This document shows, in pieces, positions 1-12,063 of a DNA stretch of 64,000 bases. This stretch comes from Amylostereum areolatum. Taxonomy: Eukaryota > Basidiomycota > Agaricomycetes > Russulales > Stereaceae. Every line of letters begins with the position of its first letter. Position 1 is the first letter of the stretch. Location: the NCBI GenBank assembly GCA_012932865.1, contig SAXG01000014.1, forward strand, positions 332,740 through 396,739, read 5' to 3'. The notes under the pieces were generated by a model that ran no database searches, was not told the DNA's origin, and saw only the letters and a list, made by a program, of their open reading frames with translations. A program made the translations under genes and the position numbers.

Positions 1-1011
1 AGATCGGACGTGCATTTCTGGCATGCAGGCCGCATCGGACCCATGATCGTCGAGGATAAACACATCCTCGGTCACGAATCCGCCGGCGAGGTACGTTGAC
101 CTCACTGCCTCCCTCCCACCCGTGTTAAACTTAACCGTGACCGTTAGATCGTGTCCGTCCACCCCTCCGTGACGCACCTCAAACCAGGCGACCGCGTCGC
201 CGTCGAGCCCAACATCCCCTGCCACGTCTGCCCGCCCTGCCTCACCGGCCGCCACAACGGCTGCGAACGCGTCCTCTTCCGCTCCACGCCCCCCGTCCCG
301 GGCCTCCTCCGCCGCTACATCACCCACCCGGCCGTATGGTGCCACAAACTCCCGGACACGATGTCGTACGAGGACGGGGCGCTGCTCGAACCGCTCTCCG
401 TCGCGCTCGCAGCCGTCGAGCGCGCGAACGTCCGCCTCGGCCAGGCCGCGCTCATCTGCGGCGCGGGCCCAATCGGCCTCGTCACGCTCCTGTGCGCGCA
501 GGCCGCGGGCGCGGAGCCGATCGTGATCACCGACATCGACGCGGGCAGGCTGGCGTTCGCGCAGGAGCTCGTGAAGGGCCGGCCGGGCACGCTCCGGACG
601 CTGCTCGTCGAGCGCGGGAAGACGTCCGAGGAGCTCGCGCAGGCGGTCGTGGGCGCGCTCGGCGGGCTCGAGCCGGACGTCGCGCTCGAGTGCACCGGCG
701 TGGAGTCGTCGATCGCGGCCGCGATCCACGCCGTGCGCTTCGGCGGGACGGTGTTCGTGGTGGGCGTGGGCAAGAACGAGATGACGTTCCCGTTCATGCG
801 GCTGTCCACGCGCGAGGTCGACCTCAAGTTCCAGTACCGCTACGCCAACACCTGGCCGCGCGCGATCCGGCTCGTCGACGCGGGCGTGCTCGCCGCCGTG
901 CGCAAGCTCGTCACGCACCGGTTCGCGCTCGAAGATGCGCTGAAGGCGTTCGAGACGAGCGCGGACGCGAAGAGCGGCGCGATCAAGGTGCAGATCACGA
1001 ATCTGGATTAA
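1..1011 (+). CDS. lad1: L-arabinitol 4-dehydrogenase, 5'-truncated by window edge
   Basis: Zinc-dependent medium-chain dehydrogenase expected to oxidise L-arabinitol to L-xylulose with NAD+ in the fungal pentose pathway (cytosol). The first exon (1-90, frame 1) carries the SDVHFWHAG and GHESAG catalytic-zinc segments. A 57-nt intron (91-147, GTACGT...TTAG) leads into the exon ending with TAA at 1009-1011. The second exon has four structural-zinc cysteines ([15 protein letters not shown]), the [12 protein letters not shown] and HPAVWCHK blocks I associate with fungal LAD rather than xylitol dehydrogenase, the Rossmann motif GAGPIG, and ITDID whose Asp fits NAD+ use. The N-terminal ~40 residues lie outside the window. 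Xylitol or sorbitol dehydrogenase is the main alternative. Confidence 0.88.
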
Positions 1012-1633
1012 GGACTGGGGCGCGGTCGCAAACACATACGTAGAATGACACGGAGGCGGCAGATTTCATTTTGTAGACATCCGGCCGTACTATCTGCGGG
1101 GTAATGCTTAGGGTGCAATTGTACTACTTATCTTGGGACTTGGGGGCGCCGTCGATCCTCGTCGATCCGGACTTTAGTGCGGCGTAGGCGGGCCAGCGAT
1201 CACATCGAGCAACGACAGAGGGGTATGTATACACACAGCGGGAACGACTGGATATACACGGGGTCAAGACTCCAATTAAGATGCACGGCCATCGACGAAA
1301 GGCAACAACAGATGGCTGAAAACCACGTAGGAAATGCGGGTGGGTCGACCCTCGAACCATACGAAGGGGCAGACAGAAAGGGTGACCCCGATGCGAAGCT
1401 CGGAGGAGTACAACAGCGTAACGTTGAAAGCGAGCGCGCGAGGCTAGAAATAAAGGCTAGGTAGACGGACACGCGAGGGCTATAGATACGATAAACAAAA
1501 AAGAGCGACGGGGGGGACGAGCGTCAGACACAAGAAATGTACAGGGTGATTAGGGGTGAGCAAGAGGAGAAGCAGAACGGTCCGGCGCCACGAGGCAAGT
1601 CAAAGGGTGACGAGAGATGCCAGCAGGGGTTCA
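1012..1633. other. Intergenic, no gene seen
   Basis: 3' flanks of two convergent genes. Short ORFs on both strands show no recognisable domain or splice structure. A run of eight G at 1510-1517 is the only compositional feature. Confidence 0.6.
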
Positions 1634-3617
1634 TCACTCGTTCGCAACCTGCAAAGTACCAGCCAGTCAGCACCCAACCCGACGACATGGATGGAAAAGA
1701 AGAAACACACCCTGAGAACGCGTCGGCCTCCATCGTCGTCGTCGTCATCCTCCTCCTCGTCTCCAATGCTCTCGCGACTTCCGTTATGATGATCGACCAC
1801 GTAAGAAGGATGTTCGCCCTCGTGGTCCTCTTCCGTCGATGCACGTGGGATGAGTTGAGCCTGGGATGCCGTGGCCGAGTGCGGGTTCGGCAGGTCATGC
1901 TGTTGCTGCTGGTCCTCGTACCCGCCATACGGATCGTGCTCCTGAGGGGGCGAGTGGCCCGGTTGAGGCTCTGGAGGTGATAGCTGCGGCGGCGGGGTAT
2001 AGTACGCGCCAGGGGGAATGCTGAACGGCTGGAGCGGCTGCCCTGTGAAGGCCTGAGGACCGGAGCCCGACGAATGGCTGTCCGACGAGAACCCGCCGCC
2101 GGTGTTGGAGCTGAGGTTGCGCGAGAGGGTGGAATTCGCCGGTTGCGTGCGTTGGGACTGTCCGCGCGCGATCGCGTACGGGTCTTCGGCGGCGAGGCCG
2201 ACGGGGTCCGCGATGTCGAACTGGCCCGCGGTGCTCCTGCGATACCGCAGGTTATTCGTGTCCTGCATCTCGTAGTTCTCCCGGGGTTCGCGCGCAAATG
2301 CGTTGTACGGCACGGCCTGGGGAATGTTGCGTTGACTCCGTGCACGCTGCATAGCTGCCGTGCCCACGCCTGCGCCTATTCCAGCCGCGCCTGCTCCCGC
2401 GCCGACGCCTGCGAGACTGTAAGGATCGTTGCTGTAGGAGTGTATGTCCGGTAACGGGTAGTCTTGCGGTGCCAAGGCGGGTTGGGCGAGGGTACCATGG
2501 CTAGCTTCAGAATACCCGTAGTTGGTCGTGCCCGAACGGTAGTCGTAGTCGTCGAAGTCCTGGGGTTGATTTCCGGCAGCGGCGGCGGCAGCCGCCGCTT
2601 CGTCGATCTCTTCATCGAACTTTTTGGCGCGACGGCGGCGAACGTAGCGTGTGGCGAGGATCACGATGATCACCACGACCACGATGCCCACGGCGGTGAA
2701 CGTGCCGGCGACGGCACCCGTGTTGTCGAAAAAGCTGAAAAAGGGGGCGATCAGCGGGTCATGTGGGTGGAAAAGACGGCGATGGGACGGAGAAAGGAAG
2801 ACGGGACGAGTGGTGGAACACCCGAGACATCTACATGGTACGTTCCACGTCCTCTGACTGTTGTCCATCTGGATGACGGATGATGGGCACCGCACCGGCC
2901 GGAACAACGCAACCCGTTCGTCGAACATAGGTCCTACTCCGACGACTCTATAAACGAGTTGTGGGGTCCTGAGAAATGGAGGACGAGAACGTCCGCACGT
3001 GAAGGGTAAAAGCCCCCGAAGTCTAAAGACAGACCGGTGGCAGGAAGAAGGGGAGAAAGGGACAGGGGGAAGAGGCACGACGCAATACTCACCCAGTTGA
3101 TCTGTTTCGACTGTCCGCTCCTGCTGTGGACGTGGACGAAGCGCTGATGGTCCGGGTTAAGGTAAAGACAGTACCACCCGAGGTTTCAACTGCGCCGGTA
3201 CCCGCATCTGACGTGGAAGTCGCAGGAGTCGAGGTGGGCAAGGTTGTAGTCTCCGAGGTCAAGGACGTTGAGGATGCGGATGTCGCTGAAGTACTGCTTG
3301 CGGTCGACGATGTGGAGGGTGTCGTTGAAGTTGTCTGTGTGGTTGAAATGGGGGTAGTCGTCGACGCCGGCGCTGTCGTCGTCGTCGTCGTCTGTTCGGC
3401 TGAGGTGGTCGCGGTGGTGGTCGCCTCACTCGATGTTTGGAGAGCAGACGTCGTTGGCAATCTATTTTCTAGTTAGAGCGCGATACACGATGATTCCAAG
3501 AGCACGACGTACGGGTCAGTAGCGCTGGTGACCAAGGTAGCTGCCCGACCCCGTCTAAGCCCCTCACGCACGCAAAAAAGACGAGAAAGAACTCACCCGA
3601 CGTTGTGTCGGACATTT
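1634..3617 (-). CDS. One-pass membrane protein with Ser/Thr-rich ectodomain
   Basis: Not a named family. A short first exon (MSDTTS, ATG at 3615-3617, donor GTGAGT) joins a Ser/Thr/Ala-rich exon (about 3476-3093) that looks like a heavily O-glycosylated stalk. A donor GTGAGT at about 3092 and acceptor TTTCAG at about 2741 join it to FFDNTGAVAGTFTAVG and one hydrophobic helix (VVVVIIVILA), then the basic stop-transfer YVRRRRAKK and a long Gln/Pro/Gly-rich cytoplasmic tail with SPPEP and PPPQ stretches. A last 62-nt intron (1649-1710) gives the end VANE and stop at 1634-1636; unspliced, the frame would stop at 1600. This layout is common in Agaricomycetes and resembles wall-sensor proteins, but no ligand or pathway can be assigned. 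No cleavable signal peptide was found. The 350-nt middle intron could hide a further small exon. Confidence 0.7.
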
Positions 3618-3988
3618 TGTCGACGGGGGGTGAACGAATGTGGGATTGCTATCAAGCGAGTGATATCGACGCGAGGCGGAGGCACATGAAGCACACGCGC
3701 GCGCAAAGTCGTCGAGATGGTGCGGGGAACGGTCGAAGGTCGCGCACGAGATGGACGTCAAAAGCAATCCGCTGGCGATTACGTAAACAGCCGCCCGCAG
3801 TTCAAATGCCCTCGCCTTCAAGCTTCATTTTCACCGAGTTCCCCACGGTGAAAATTAGAAGGGTACGTCTCACTTCGCACTGCCCTTGGCCAGGAGAAAA
3901 TGCATATGTATCGCTGGGAAAAAGAGGCAACAATGGACCAAGCGGTACGGGAGTACGAGCAAGAAAGGCGACGGAGCAAAAGGCCCGC
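3618..3988. promoter_or_regulatory. Promoter interval of the mucin-like gene
   Basis: Lies between the RPF2 stop and the mucin-like start, both on the minus strand. No coding signal was found, so it must hold the promoter of the 1634-3617 gene. No clear TATA box was seen. Confidence 0.4.
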
Positions 3989-5256
3989 TTACGCTTTTCT
4001 TCGCTTCGGCGCCGGACTCTCCTCCTCGGCGTCGCTGCCCGCGTCCGAATCCAAGTCGGCGTCCTCCCCAAAACCTTTCTTCAACCCCTTCATCTTCCGC
4101 GTCTGCAGCTTGCCGAGGTCCTGCTTCGCGACGTGCACCCGTCCACGGAGGTCGCCCATCTCGTCCACCTCCGTGTTCTTCCGCTTCTTCCCCAGCCCCT
4201 TCTCCACATCCTGCTTCTTCATCTTCGGTCGCTTCATAGCCATCTTCCACATCTCCGCATCGGCAGCCTGGTGCCGGCGCATGGTGAGGTCGAGGGAGGG
4301 CCCCATCGGCACGAGCTCGACGCGCGGCGTGCGTACGCCCGAGGCGAGTAGGCGGAGAGTGTAGCCCCGGACGTGGACCTTGGGCAGGTTTTTGGTGTCG
4401 TCTTCGGTGGTGGTCGAAGTGGAAATGAGAGTGTCGGGGGTGGGTCCAAGGGTGACGCTGATGACGTGCTCCAGCCCAGCGAGGTGGATTTGGTCGATCT
4501 CTTCGCCGTTGAAGAGGTCCATGAGAATATATTTTAGTTGGATGAAGCGAGGGTGCGTGTCAAAAAGTTCCGATGCGAAATGCATCATTGGTTTGTGCCC
4601 TGGGGCGGCTTTTGGTGTCTACATTGTATGAGGTCAGTCTACGGCCAACAAGCTAAGAAAAAGTAGGAAAACGCAGGGAAACCGGGGAGGGATTAGGACC
4701 GTCTGGCGATCAGGCCGGATGCGATCTCCCCCTCTCCGACCTCGATAGAGAGAAGATGCACCTTGAACTCGTTCATGCTCACAAACCCATCCACGCCCAC
4801 CTCGCACATGTCCAACACCCTCCCGTCAAACGTCCGCACGATCGTCATCCCATTCGGCCTCTTCTTCGTGCTCTGCCCCACCACAAACATCGACGCGTCG
4901 TTCTTGTTCGCCCAGAATTCGAGGGAGGATGCGTCTTCGAACGGTCGGACGGTGTTTTTCTTCGAGAACGAAATGGCGTCCGGACGCTTCAGCGCCATCT
5001 GGTCCACGGACACGGATGAGGATGTGTTCTGTAATGGAACAGGTCGCCCACGTACCAGTTCCTTCATCGCGTTGTTCACGACTTCGCCGGTATGCGTCCC
5101 CTTCACGAAGATGCATGTCCGCGCCTCCTCGATCTCTCTCGGCTCTCGCGCCTCCATCGCGCGTTTTGACCGAGCATTTTTGGGTTTTCTGGGTCGTAAT
5201 GTGTTAGAAAGTTATGCTGGCGGCGCTGTAACGATGACTCACACTACGCGGAGCAT
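3989..5256 (-). CDS. RPF2: Ribosome production factor 2 (Brix domain)
   Basis: Nucleolar assembly factor that, with Rrs1, brings 5S RNP into the pre-60S particle. Four exons join cleanly: 5243-5256, 5056-5188, 4762-4998 and 3989-4618, giving 337 residues, close to the usual size. The start MLRVVKPKNARSKRAMEARE is the family N-terminus. The Brix signature follows as RPFEDASSLEFWANKNDAS, KKRPN and RTFDGRVLDM, then HFASELFDTHP. The C-terminus is Lys/Arg-rich and acidic (KMKGLKKGFGEDADLD...PAPKRRKA) as in orthologues. Introns are 54, 57 and 143 nt with GT-AG ends, and all phases agree. It is divergent from the aldo/keto reductase at 5638. Confidence 0.95.
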
Positions 5257-5637
5257 CTCAGTGGGCGATGGTGGGACTTTGGAAGGGTGGAAGTGAAAAG
5301 GAAAATGCGGGGCACGTGCACCATAACCACAAGGGGTTGACAAGTGGATAAAGTCCGTTAAGTGCTTAAATAGATAATTAACACGCCTTGTGCAAAACGC
5401 CCGGAGTCCCCGCAACGCTTCCATCTTCTCGGATCTGATTTCTCGTCCAAGTCAGGAGACATGATTGCGATGACTATGGCGCCGAGCGATGAGGGAAGGG
5501 GCTTATAAACATCAGGAGTCCGTGGAACAACATCTCCTGCACTGCCAGTCACCCACTCATCATTATTCACTTTCTAAACTTGAAGTCCACCCACCGGCCA
5601 TCCCACAAAATCACAGCTCTATTCGATGCAGAAAGTA
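5257..5637. promoter_or_regulatory. Divergent promoter, RPF2 / aldo-keto reductase
   Basis: The 381 bp between the two start codons must contain both promoters. ORFs here have no coding support. AT-rich stretches (for example TTAAATAGATAATTAAC near 5365-5382) could serve as core elements, but no canonical TATA can be fixed. Confidence 0.5.
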
Positions 5638-7065
5638 ATGTATCGACGGCTAGGCCAATCAGGTCTAAGAGTATCGGTTCCCATCGTGAGCACCTCCTCA
5701 CGATCCCCTGGCAGCCATAACCGCTCAATTTCTGCATGATTGCAACGCAGTTCGGTGCGATGTGCGTCGGGAGCGACAAATGGGCCGTGAGTAGATACAT
5801 ATTACTCCGCCTCCCGTCTGCTTATTCGTGTATGTGGCGTAGCCTTGGGTGTTGAATGAAGACAAGGTTCGCTCTCGCCACACCAGAGTCTCGTCACAGG
5901 CAGCATGTCTAACAGACCCGCAGGGCATCCCCCTTCTCAAGTCTGCCTGGGATGCAGGAATCACCACCATCGACACCGCCAATGTCTACTCCAACGGCCA
6001 ATCCGAGCGTGTCATCGGCCGATTCATCAAAACGGTACGTGCCACACCGCGCGATGCCGTCGCCGCCACATCCACCTGGGTAAGCGCTGACCGCATCGAC
6101 GGACGAAAAATAGCACAGCATCCCGCGCCAGAGCCTCGTCCTGATGACCAAAGTCTACGCCTTCACGCCCGACGACCCCTCGGTCTTCACCATGCTGCAC
6201 CCCGAGCTCGCCGACACGCGCGAGTTCGTCAACCAAGGCGGGCTCTCGCGCGCGGCGATCTTCAACCAGGTCGACGCGTGCCTCGCGCGCCTCGGCACGA
6301 CGTACATCGACGTGCTCCAGATCCACACCTTCGACCCCGCGACGCCGATGGAGGAGACGATGCGCGCGCTGCACGACCTCGTCGCGCGCGGCACCGTGCG
6401 CTACCTCGGCGCCTCGAACCTACGCGCGTGGCAGCTCGCGGAGATGAACGGGATCGCCGAGAAGCGTGGCTGGACGCCGTTCAGCTGCGTGCAGGTCGAG
6501 CACTCGCTCCTGTCCAGATCCCAGGTGCGTTCCGGAGCGCGTCGGATCGTTCTGTGGAGGCGCGCTCACAGTGGGCGGGTCAGGAAGCGGAGATGTTCGA
6601 GTACTGCAAGTACAAAGGCCTCGGGATCCTCCCGTACGCGCCCCTCATGAAGGGCCATCTGGCGCGCCCCTTTGGCGCCGATACCCCGCGCACGAAGTCC
6701 GTCGAAGGCACGTTCCTCGAAAAGTCGTTCACGGAGTCCGAGAAGACGATCATCGGGCGCGTCGAGGAGCTCGCGCGCAAGCATTCGCTAAACATGGCCC
6801 AGATCGCGCTCGCGTGGTCTGTGTCGAAGACGACCAGTCCCATTGTTGGGGCGAACACGGTAAGTTTTGATGACTGAGAGTATACCGCTGCGTCGAATCT
6901 GAAGGTTTTTTTCGGAAGGCGGAAAGATTGTTGGACTGTATCATAGCCGAGAACGTTCTTACGGAGGATGATGTCAAGTATCTGGAGGAACCGTAAGCGG
7001 GATCTACTGCATATGCGTCTTTTGTCAGTGACATGGTGTTCAGGTATGAACCTCAGCCGCTCTGA
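5638..7065 (+). CDS. Aldo/keto reductase, aryl-alcohol dehydrogenase type
   Basis: NADPH-dependent reductase of the AKR9-like group, typically acting on aromatic aldehydes/alcohols. Eight exons join in phase: 5638-5685, 5751-5786, 5843-5866, 5924-6034, 6114-6524, 6584-6859, 6919-6992 and 7044-7065, giving 333 residues, normal for the family. The order is MYRRLGQSGLRVS, FGAMCVGSDKW, PWVLNEDK, then DAGITTIDTANVYSNGQSE with catalytic Asp and Tyr, the Lys of LMTKVY, the His of IDVLQIHTFD, YAPLMKGHL, SPIVGANT and the end YLEEPYEPQPL. The 24- and 36-nt exons are short but correctly bordered. The substrate is unknown. A role in lignin-aromatic or general aldehyde metabolism is inference. Confidence 0.9.
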
Positions 7066-7275
7066 GATATGACGCTCGGCCGGCGGTTTTCCTGCTTTCA
7101 CCGTTTAGGGTTGCTACCGCTAATCAGTCTTGGAGAAACGTAGCCATGGCGCTGATTTTTGGAGCGGTACAGCAGCGCTATGCAGGGATATTCCAATACT
7201 GTATAGTATTCATCTCCTGCAATGAAGCCCCATTATGATGAGGTGCGTTTCACAGAGAGAAACAACCCATACTCA

Positions 7276-8882
7276 CTAAACCTTGCCCTGGATCACGTAC
7301 CAATAATAACTGTTGAACAGCGTCGTATGCCCCTCCCCTTCCTCCTTGAAGTAAATGTTGATCTTGGGAACGACACCTTTCCACTTGTTCCTCTCTACGT
7401 TCTTCAAGAACCGCACGCCCAGCCCGCGTAACATCGCCTCTTCGTGGTCGGCCTCAACTCGACTGTAAGTGGTGAATACGGCGGGGATGTTCTTCTTCAG
7501 GATGAGGTCGAGCGCAGGCTTCCAGCGCTCCGTGTCGATTTCGGACATGCCAGTGTTGAGCCCGACGACGAGATCTGGGGCAGGTTCGCTCGCACCGGGA
7601 CCCGTCGTCATGAAATCCTGGTAGTCGCCGCGGTAGAATTCGGTATCCCGCGTGCGGCCACGACCCTTGCATGTCGCACAGGCGACATTGGATTTGAACG
7701 GGTCCGCGTCTTCATCGCCAATAAGAGAAAAGTGGACCTCCTGGAGCTTGGGAAGATAGTGCAACACCTCCTCGGTCATGCTTTGCCCGAACACCTCGCG
7801 CTCGCTGGCACCAACGACGTGTATAACCAGGCTAGTGCGCTCGGAGATGTCGCTGTATATGTGCTCGAGGGCAGCGAGGATGGTCAGTGGATACACTGCT
7901 GACTCTTTCGTAAGGAGACGCAAGGCACGTTCTGCAAGCTTGTTGGTGGCGGAAAATTCCAACGCGTTCCTGGTGCAAACGCGGTTCCACTCGGGAAATC
8001 CCCTGCGGTAGTAGTCTTCCCAACCTTTCATTTTTGACAGGCGGATGTAGCTCGTGCGGGGCTGGGGGCTTGAAATCATGTACTGACGTTGACTGCGACG
8101 TTTGACGGCATAATTTATCTGGAACCGTTCAACGCATGCGACGTCCAACCGTTCGTCGCAGTGAGCGCGGGTATGGTGCTTTGAAAACACCTCCTTGCAT
8201 TCTGGAGAGCACCACCAAGCGAGTTGGCAGCGGGAGCAAGAGGGGAAGTGGTGGAACTCGGGTTGCTGGAACGGCGTGCGGAAGCAAACCTCGCATTTGA
8301 CTTGTTCCCTCCCAGATGGTGAGCGGTTGAGACTCGCACAGTATCCACTTCGAAGTAACTCACCGTATGTATGCTGCAGGAAATTCTCCGTACGGGTTCT
8401 CTTGTGAATTATCGGCGAATACGGCGCTGCGCAACCTCTGCATCCGCGTCAGCCTCACTTTCCCAAGCCAATGGAGCATTGCTCACCTGCAGATTCATAT
8501 ACTGATCCGATGTGTATTTCTCGCCTGGACCGTTGTTTTTGTCCCACTCGTTTATCTCCTTCAAACGTGGGCAAATCAGTTTGTGCATCTTCCAGTCGCT
8601 CTTCTGGCACTCCGCATCGCCTTGACGGTTATAAGTCGTTAGACGATCACGCGAACGACATAATAGCTTGAATAGCTCACAGTATCCGACTCGACGGCAG
8701 GAAGTGCATCGCAAAAGGGTTGCTTGAGTGTTGGAGGCGCCGATTCGTTTGGGGGGCTGGAGACAGTGTTCGCAGATGCGCGCGGCGATCTGTGAAGCAG
8801 TTGTGGGCGCGAACGTCTTGGGGGGGTATCCCACACGATCCGACATTGGTATCGACATCTGATTCGTAGACTTTTCAAGCAA
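7276..8882 (-). CDS. MYND zinc-finger / MSS51-like protein, copy A
   Basis: Paralogue of the gene at 12064-13679. The N-terminal exon carries a MYND finger (CEHCLQPP...CTSCRRVGYC, continued after an intron as DAECQKSDWKMHKLIC). A small exon (NSQENPYGEFPAAYI) links to a second Cys/His cluster (CEVCFRTPF...CSRCQLAWWCSPEC...HHTRAHC). The large last exon matches the C-terminal domain of mitochondrial splicing suppressor 51-like proteins: YPLTILAALEH, LVIHVVGAS, LPKLQEVHFSLIG, DLVVGLNTGM, PAVFTTYSR, NSYYWYVIQG. Yeast Mss51 acts in COX1 mRNA translation. In Agaricomycetes such genes are expanded and mostly uncharacterised, so no function is assigned. The first ATG is at 8882; 8858 or 8846 are possible starts. 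The frame is intact throughout. Confidence 0.85.
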
Positions 8883-9633
8883 GGAAGTGAGTTGGTAGTG
8901 CTTGTGAGCGGGTGAGAAATTGTCGAAGTTCTCGACGTCGCCGCGCGTCGCGTCTTGGTCGCGTCGACAACGAGGCGCGTTATTTGGCCACTTTGTTTGT
9001 CCACTGGCAGGGCCCGGGTCCTCCTCTCGCCGGGCGCTTCGACAGTCTTCGACGTCGCAGCCCAGTAATTACCAGTTCCTTCCTGTCAAGTCATGATCAG
9101 CTTGGACACACGCCGCCCTCGAATGCCCGCACCTACAGGCTCCACTCTTCTCGCAGAACACGAAAAATATTGGCATCAGAGAACCACCACTGCAGTGCAC
9201 GTCCTCCTATTCTTTCACTCGTTCATATACTTACTGATTGCAGTGTGCTTAATCGTCGTCCAAACTGTTACTGGCAAGCTTCAGGCTTCGCATCCCCACT
9301 TGCCATGCATCGCGGCCCTCCGTGGTGTAGTGTGCTAAGTACTGCATCGGGCCAATACGGGCGAAACAAACAGAAACTCACAATGATTGTATGAGTCGGC
9401 GCGTTCAATTTTGCATGTTACTGCGTTCGAAGCTCAATACCATCACACAGACGTGGTTACGCCTGAAACTTGTGTGACAACGTACCACGCATAGTACGCC
9501 CGGACGAAGCCCTCCGCAAATATCGCCACCTGATCGAAGCTTGAGCGTCAAACGTCAATTATCCACGGCTTCTTCGTCTCATATAAAAGCGACCGGTATG
9601 CGCTCGGAAAACTGGACCTCTCTCCTCGAAGCG
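8883..9633. promoter_or_regulatory. Divergent promoter region, MYND copy A / sedolisin
   Basis: About 750 bp between divergent start codons. Short ORFs (for example 9093-9338) lack domain or splice support. Contains the TATA box listed separately for the sedolisin gene. Confidence 0.45.
9582..9588 (+). promoter_or_regulatory. TATA box of the sedolisin gene
   Basis: TATAAAA 52 bp before the chosen ATG (9634). Its position makes the upstream in-frame ATG at 9598 unlikely to be inside the mRNA, which supports 9634 as the start. Confidence 0.65.
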
Positions 9634-11796
9634 ATGAAGGCCACCTTCCTCCTCTCTGCGCTTATAGCGAACGTTGCTGCCACTTCCCTCGATTACAGAG
9701 GCATTCAAATTCACGAGCGTCGCGACGAGGCTCCGAATGGGTTCAGAAATGACGGGGCTGCTCCAAGCTCTACCGTGCTGAAACTACGCCTTAGCCTGGC
9801 CCAAAACAACATCGAGGGCCTTCAGGACTCACTCATGGTTGTTAGCACGCCGAGTAGCGCAAACTATGGGAAGCACTTGTCGAAGGAGGAGGTAAACATC
9901 ACAATCATGGGGTGCATGTATGTACTCACGCTTTCGCTTATATCGGTAGGTTAACGCCTATGTCGCGCCCAAGCAGGAGACCGTCGAGGCTGTACAGGCA
10001 TGGCTCTCCGACAATGGCCTGAACTCCACTTCGCTCTCACCTGCGGGTGACTGGCTAGGTTTCCGGACGACTGTCGAGCAAGCCAACGTAATGTTGAATG
10101 CCGACTTCTCGAACTTCACCCATCTAGACACGGGGGAGTCGACCATCCGCACGCCTTCGTACTCGATCCCGGCATCGCTCAAAGGACACCTTAACTTCGT
10201 ACACCCCACCATAGCGTGTGTTCATGTCGATCTCATCCAGGAGTATACATGCTTACAGTTTTTTTGAAGATTCCCGGACCCGTCTCGGTCGGGACTTCCA
10301 CTCATTCATACACCTCTCGCGGCTGCTCAGAACTCCAGCCTGACCACCAATGCTGTTCCCGCGTCGTGTAACATCGCCATTACCCCCGACTGTGTGCTTT
10401 CCTTATACGGCGTTCCACCTACACCAGCGACATTGTTGAATAGTAGCCAGCTTGCCGTCACCGGGCTTATTGACCAGTACGCCAATCAAGCCGACCTCAC
10501 AGCACGTAATTCTCTAAGCCGACATGCAACGTGATCTTGACCTTTTGACTTGCGTAGAATTTCCTCCATCAATTTCCGCCCCGACCTCCCCGATTCGACG
10601 ATGTTCTCACTCCAGTCGATCGGCGGTGGTCAGAACCCCCAGGACCCGGCCGATGCTGGTTTCGAGGCCGTAAGCTCCATTCGTTCCGTGTGGCCTCTCG
10701 AACTCAAAGAGTCGGAAACAGAACCTTGACATCCAGTACACCGTCGGGATCGCGTCTGGCGTCCCCACCGTGTTCCTTTCCGTAGGAAATGATGACCGCG
10801 CAGGCTCCGGTTTCCTCGAAATAATCAATTTTTTGTTGAACGAGGATTCGCCTCCTCATGTCCTCACCACTAGCTACGCCTTCAACGAAGCCCAGATTTC
10901 TGCGGCATTGGCCACGTGAGTGCCGAAAAGACATGCGTTTCTTTCTTTCGCCGTGGCTGATTGTAATTCTGGTGGTGTAGTCAAATCTGCAACGGCTACG
11001 CGCAACTCGGGGCCCGTGGCATATCTGTACTATACGGTTCTGGCGACGGCGGTGTCTCCGGCGCGCAGGTAGGATCATGTACTACATTCTTACCCAGTTT
11101 CCCGGCCGTCTGTCCATAGTACGTCCTTCTCTCTACCGCTTTCTATCCGCTCTAACAGCACCCGCGTTACTGTAACACTAGCCTGACCACCGTTGGGGCA
11201 ACCGAGTACGTAAACGATGCCGAGACAAGCGCGCCCTTTTCCGCCGGTGGCTTTTCGAACTACTTCAGCATGCCATCATACCAAGAAGCCGCCGTCTCCG
11301 CTTACCTGGTCACCCTCGGAAATACCAACCGCGGCCTGTACAATGCTTCCGGGCGTGCGTTCCCAGACGTCGCCGCGCTGGGTACCGACGTCACGATCAT
11401 TGTCGGTGGCAATACTACTACGGTCAACGGCACGTCGTGCTCGACCCCCATCTTCTCCAGCATCGTCGCGCTGCTAAACGACCGGCTTGTCGCGGCGGGG
11501 AGATCCCCGCTCGGGTTCTTGAACCCGTTCTTGTACTCGACGGGCGCGGCTGCCTTGAACGATATCACCACCGGTGGGTAGCTATCATGCGGTGCGTTTT
11601 TGATCTGATGTTCACGGACCTACAGGTAATAATCCCGGGTGTGGAACGAACGGATTTCCCGCGGCCACTGGATGGGATCCTGTACGTCTCCCTTTCGCCT
11701 CAGCGTTGCGTCGGTACCCATGGTCCTTTTCTCTGACAGGTCACCGGTCTCGGCACACCCAACTTCGCAAAACTTCTGACAACAGTTGGTCTGTAG
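9634..11796 (+). CDS. Secreted sedolisin (S53) serine-carboxyl peptidase
   Basis: Acid tripeptidyl/endopeptidase of the sedolisin family, secreted as a proenzyme. Signal peptide MKATFLLSALIANVAA, then the Pro-kumamolisin prodomain (KLRLSLAQNN, STPSSANYGKHLSKEE, VNAYVAPKQETVEAVQAWL, DWLGFRTTVEQANVML). The catalytic part has the Asp loop YGSGDGGVSG, the nucleophile motif GTSCSTPIFSSIVALLND and the Ca2+ site region GFPAATGWDPVTGLGTPNF. Stop TAG is at 11794-11796. The acid-residue block reads GLIDQYANQADL, with Asp where I expect the family Glu. Splicing from 10505 to 10558 leaves the frame off by one. Removing one T from each of two TTT runs (10560-10562, 10573-10575) restores ADLTAQFLHQFRPD, so sequence error is likely. 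It sits between two MYND genes on the other strand. Confidence 0.88.
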
Positions 11797-12063
11797 CTAG
11801 ACATTTCACCGCGTAGTTCCTTCGAATGGGACGTACACAATCATGCTCATGCGTTCATGAATGTACGCACGAGTTAATACTTATCATTCTTTAATACACG
11901 AATGGACTTTGCACCTAAGCACGCTTTCACCTTCCCTGAACAGAACGACATCGCTCGTGTAGGAGATCAGGAGATGTCATGCATCCGGGGAGGGGAGGGG
12001 GGCGATATGAGAGTGAGTAGATTCATAAAATCAAGGAATACGTATGTCTGCCCGACCTCAAAG

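Noticed and set aside
9541..9633. Upstream extension of the sedolisin frame to 9541 or ATG 9598
   Set aside because: 9541 is not an ATG, and 9598 lies 10 bp after the TATA box, too close for an mRNA start. ATG 9634 begins a clean signal peptide.
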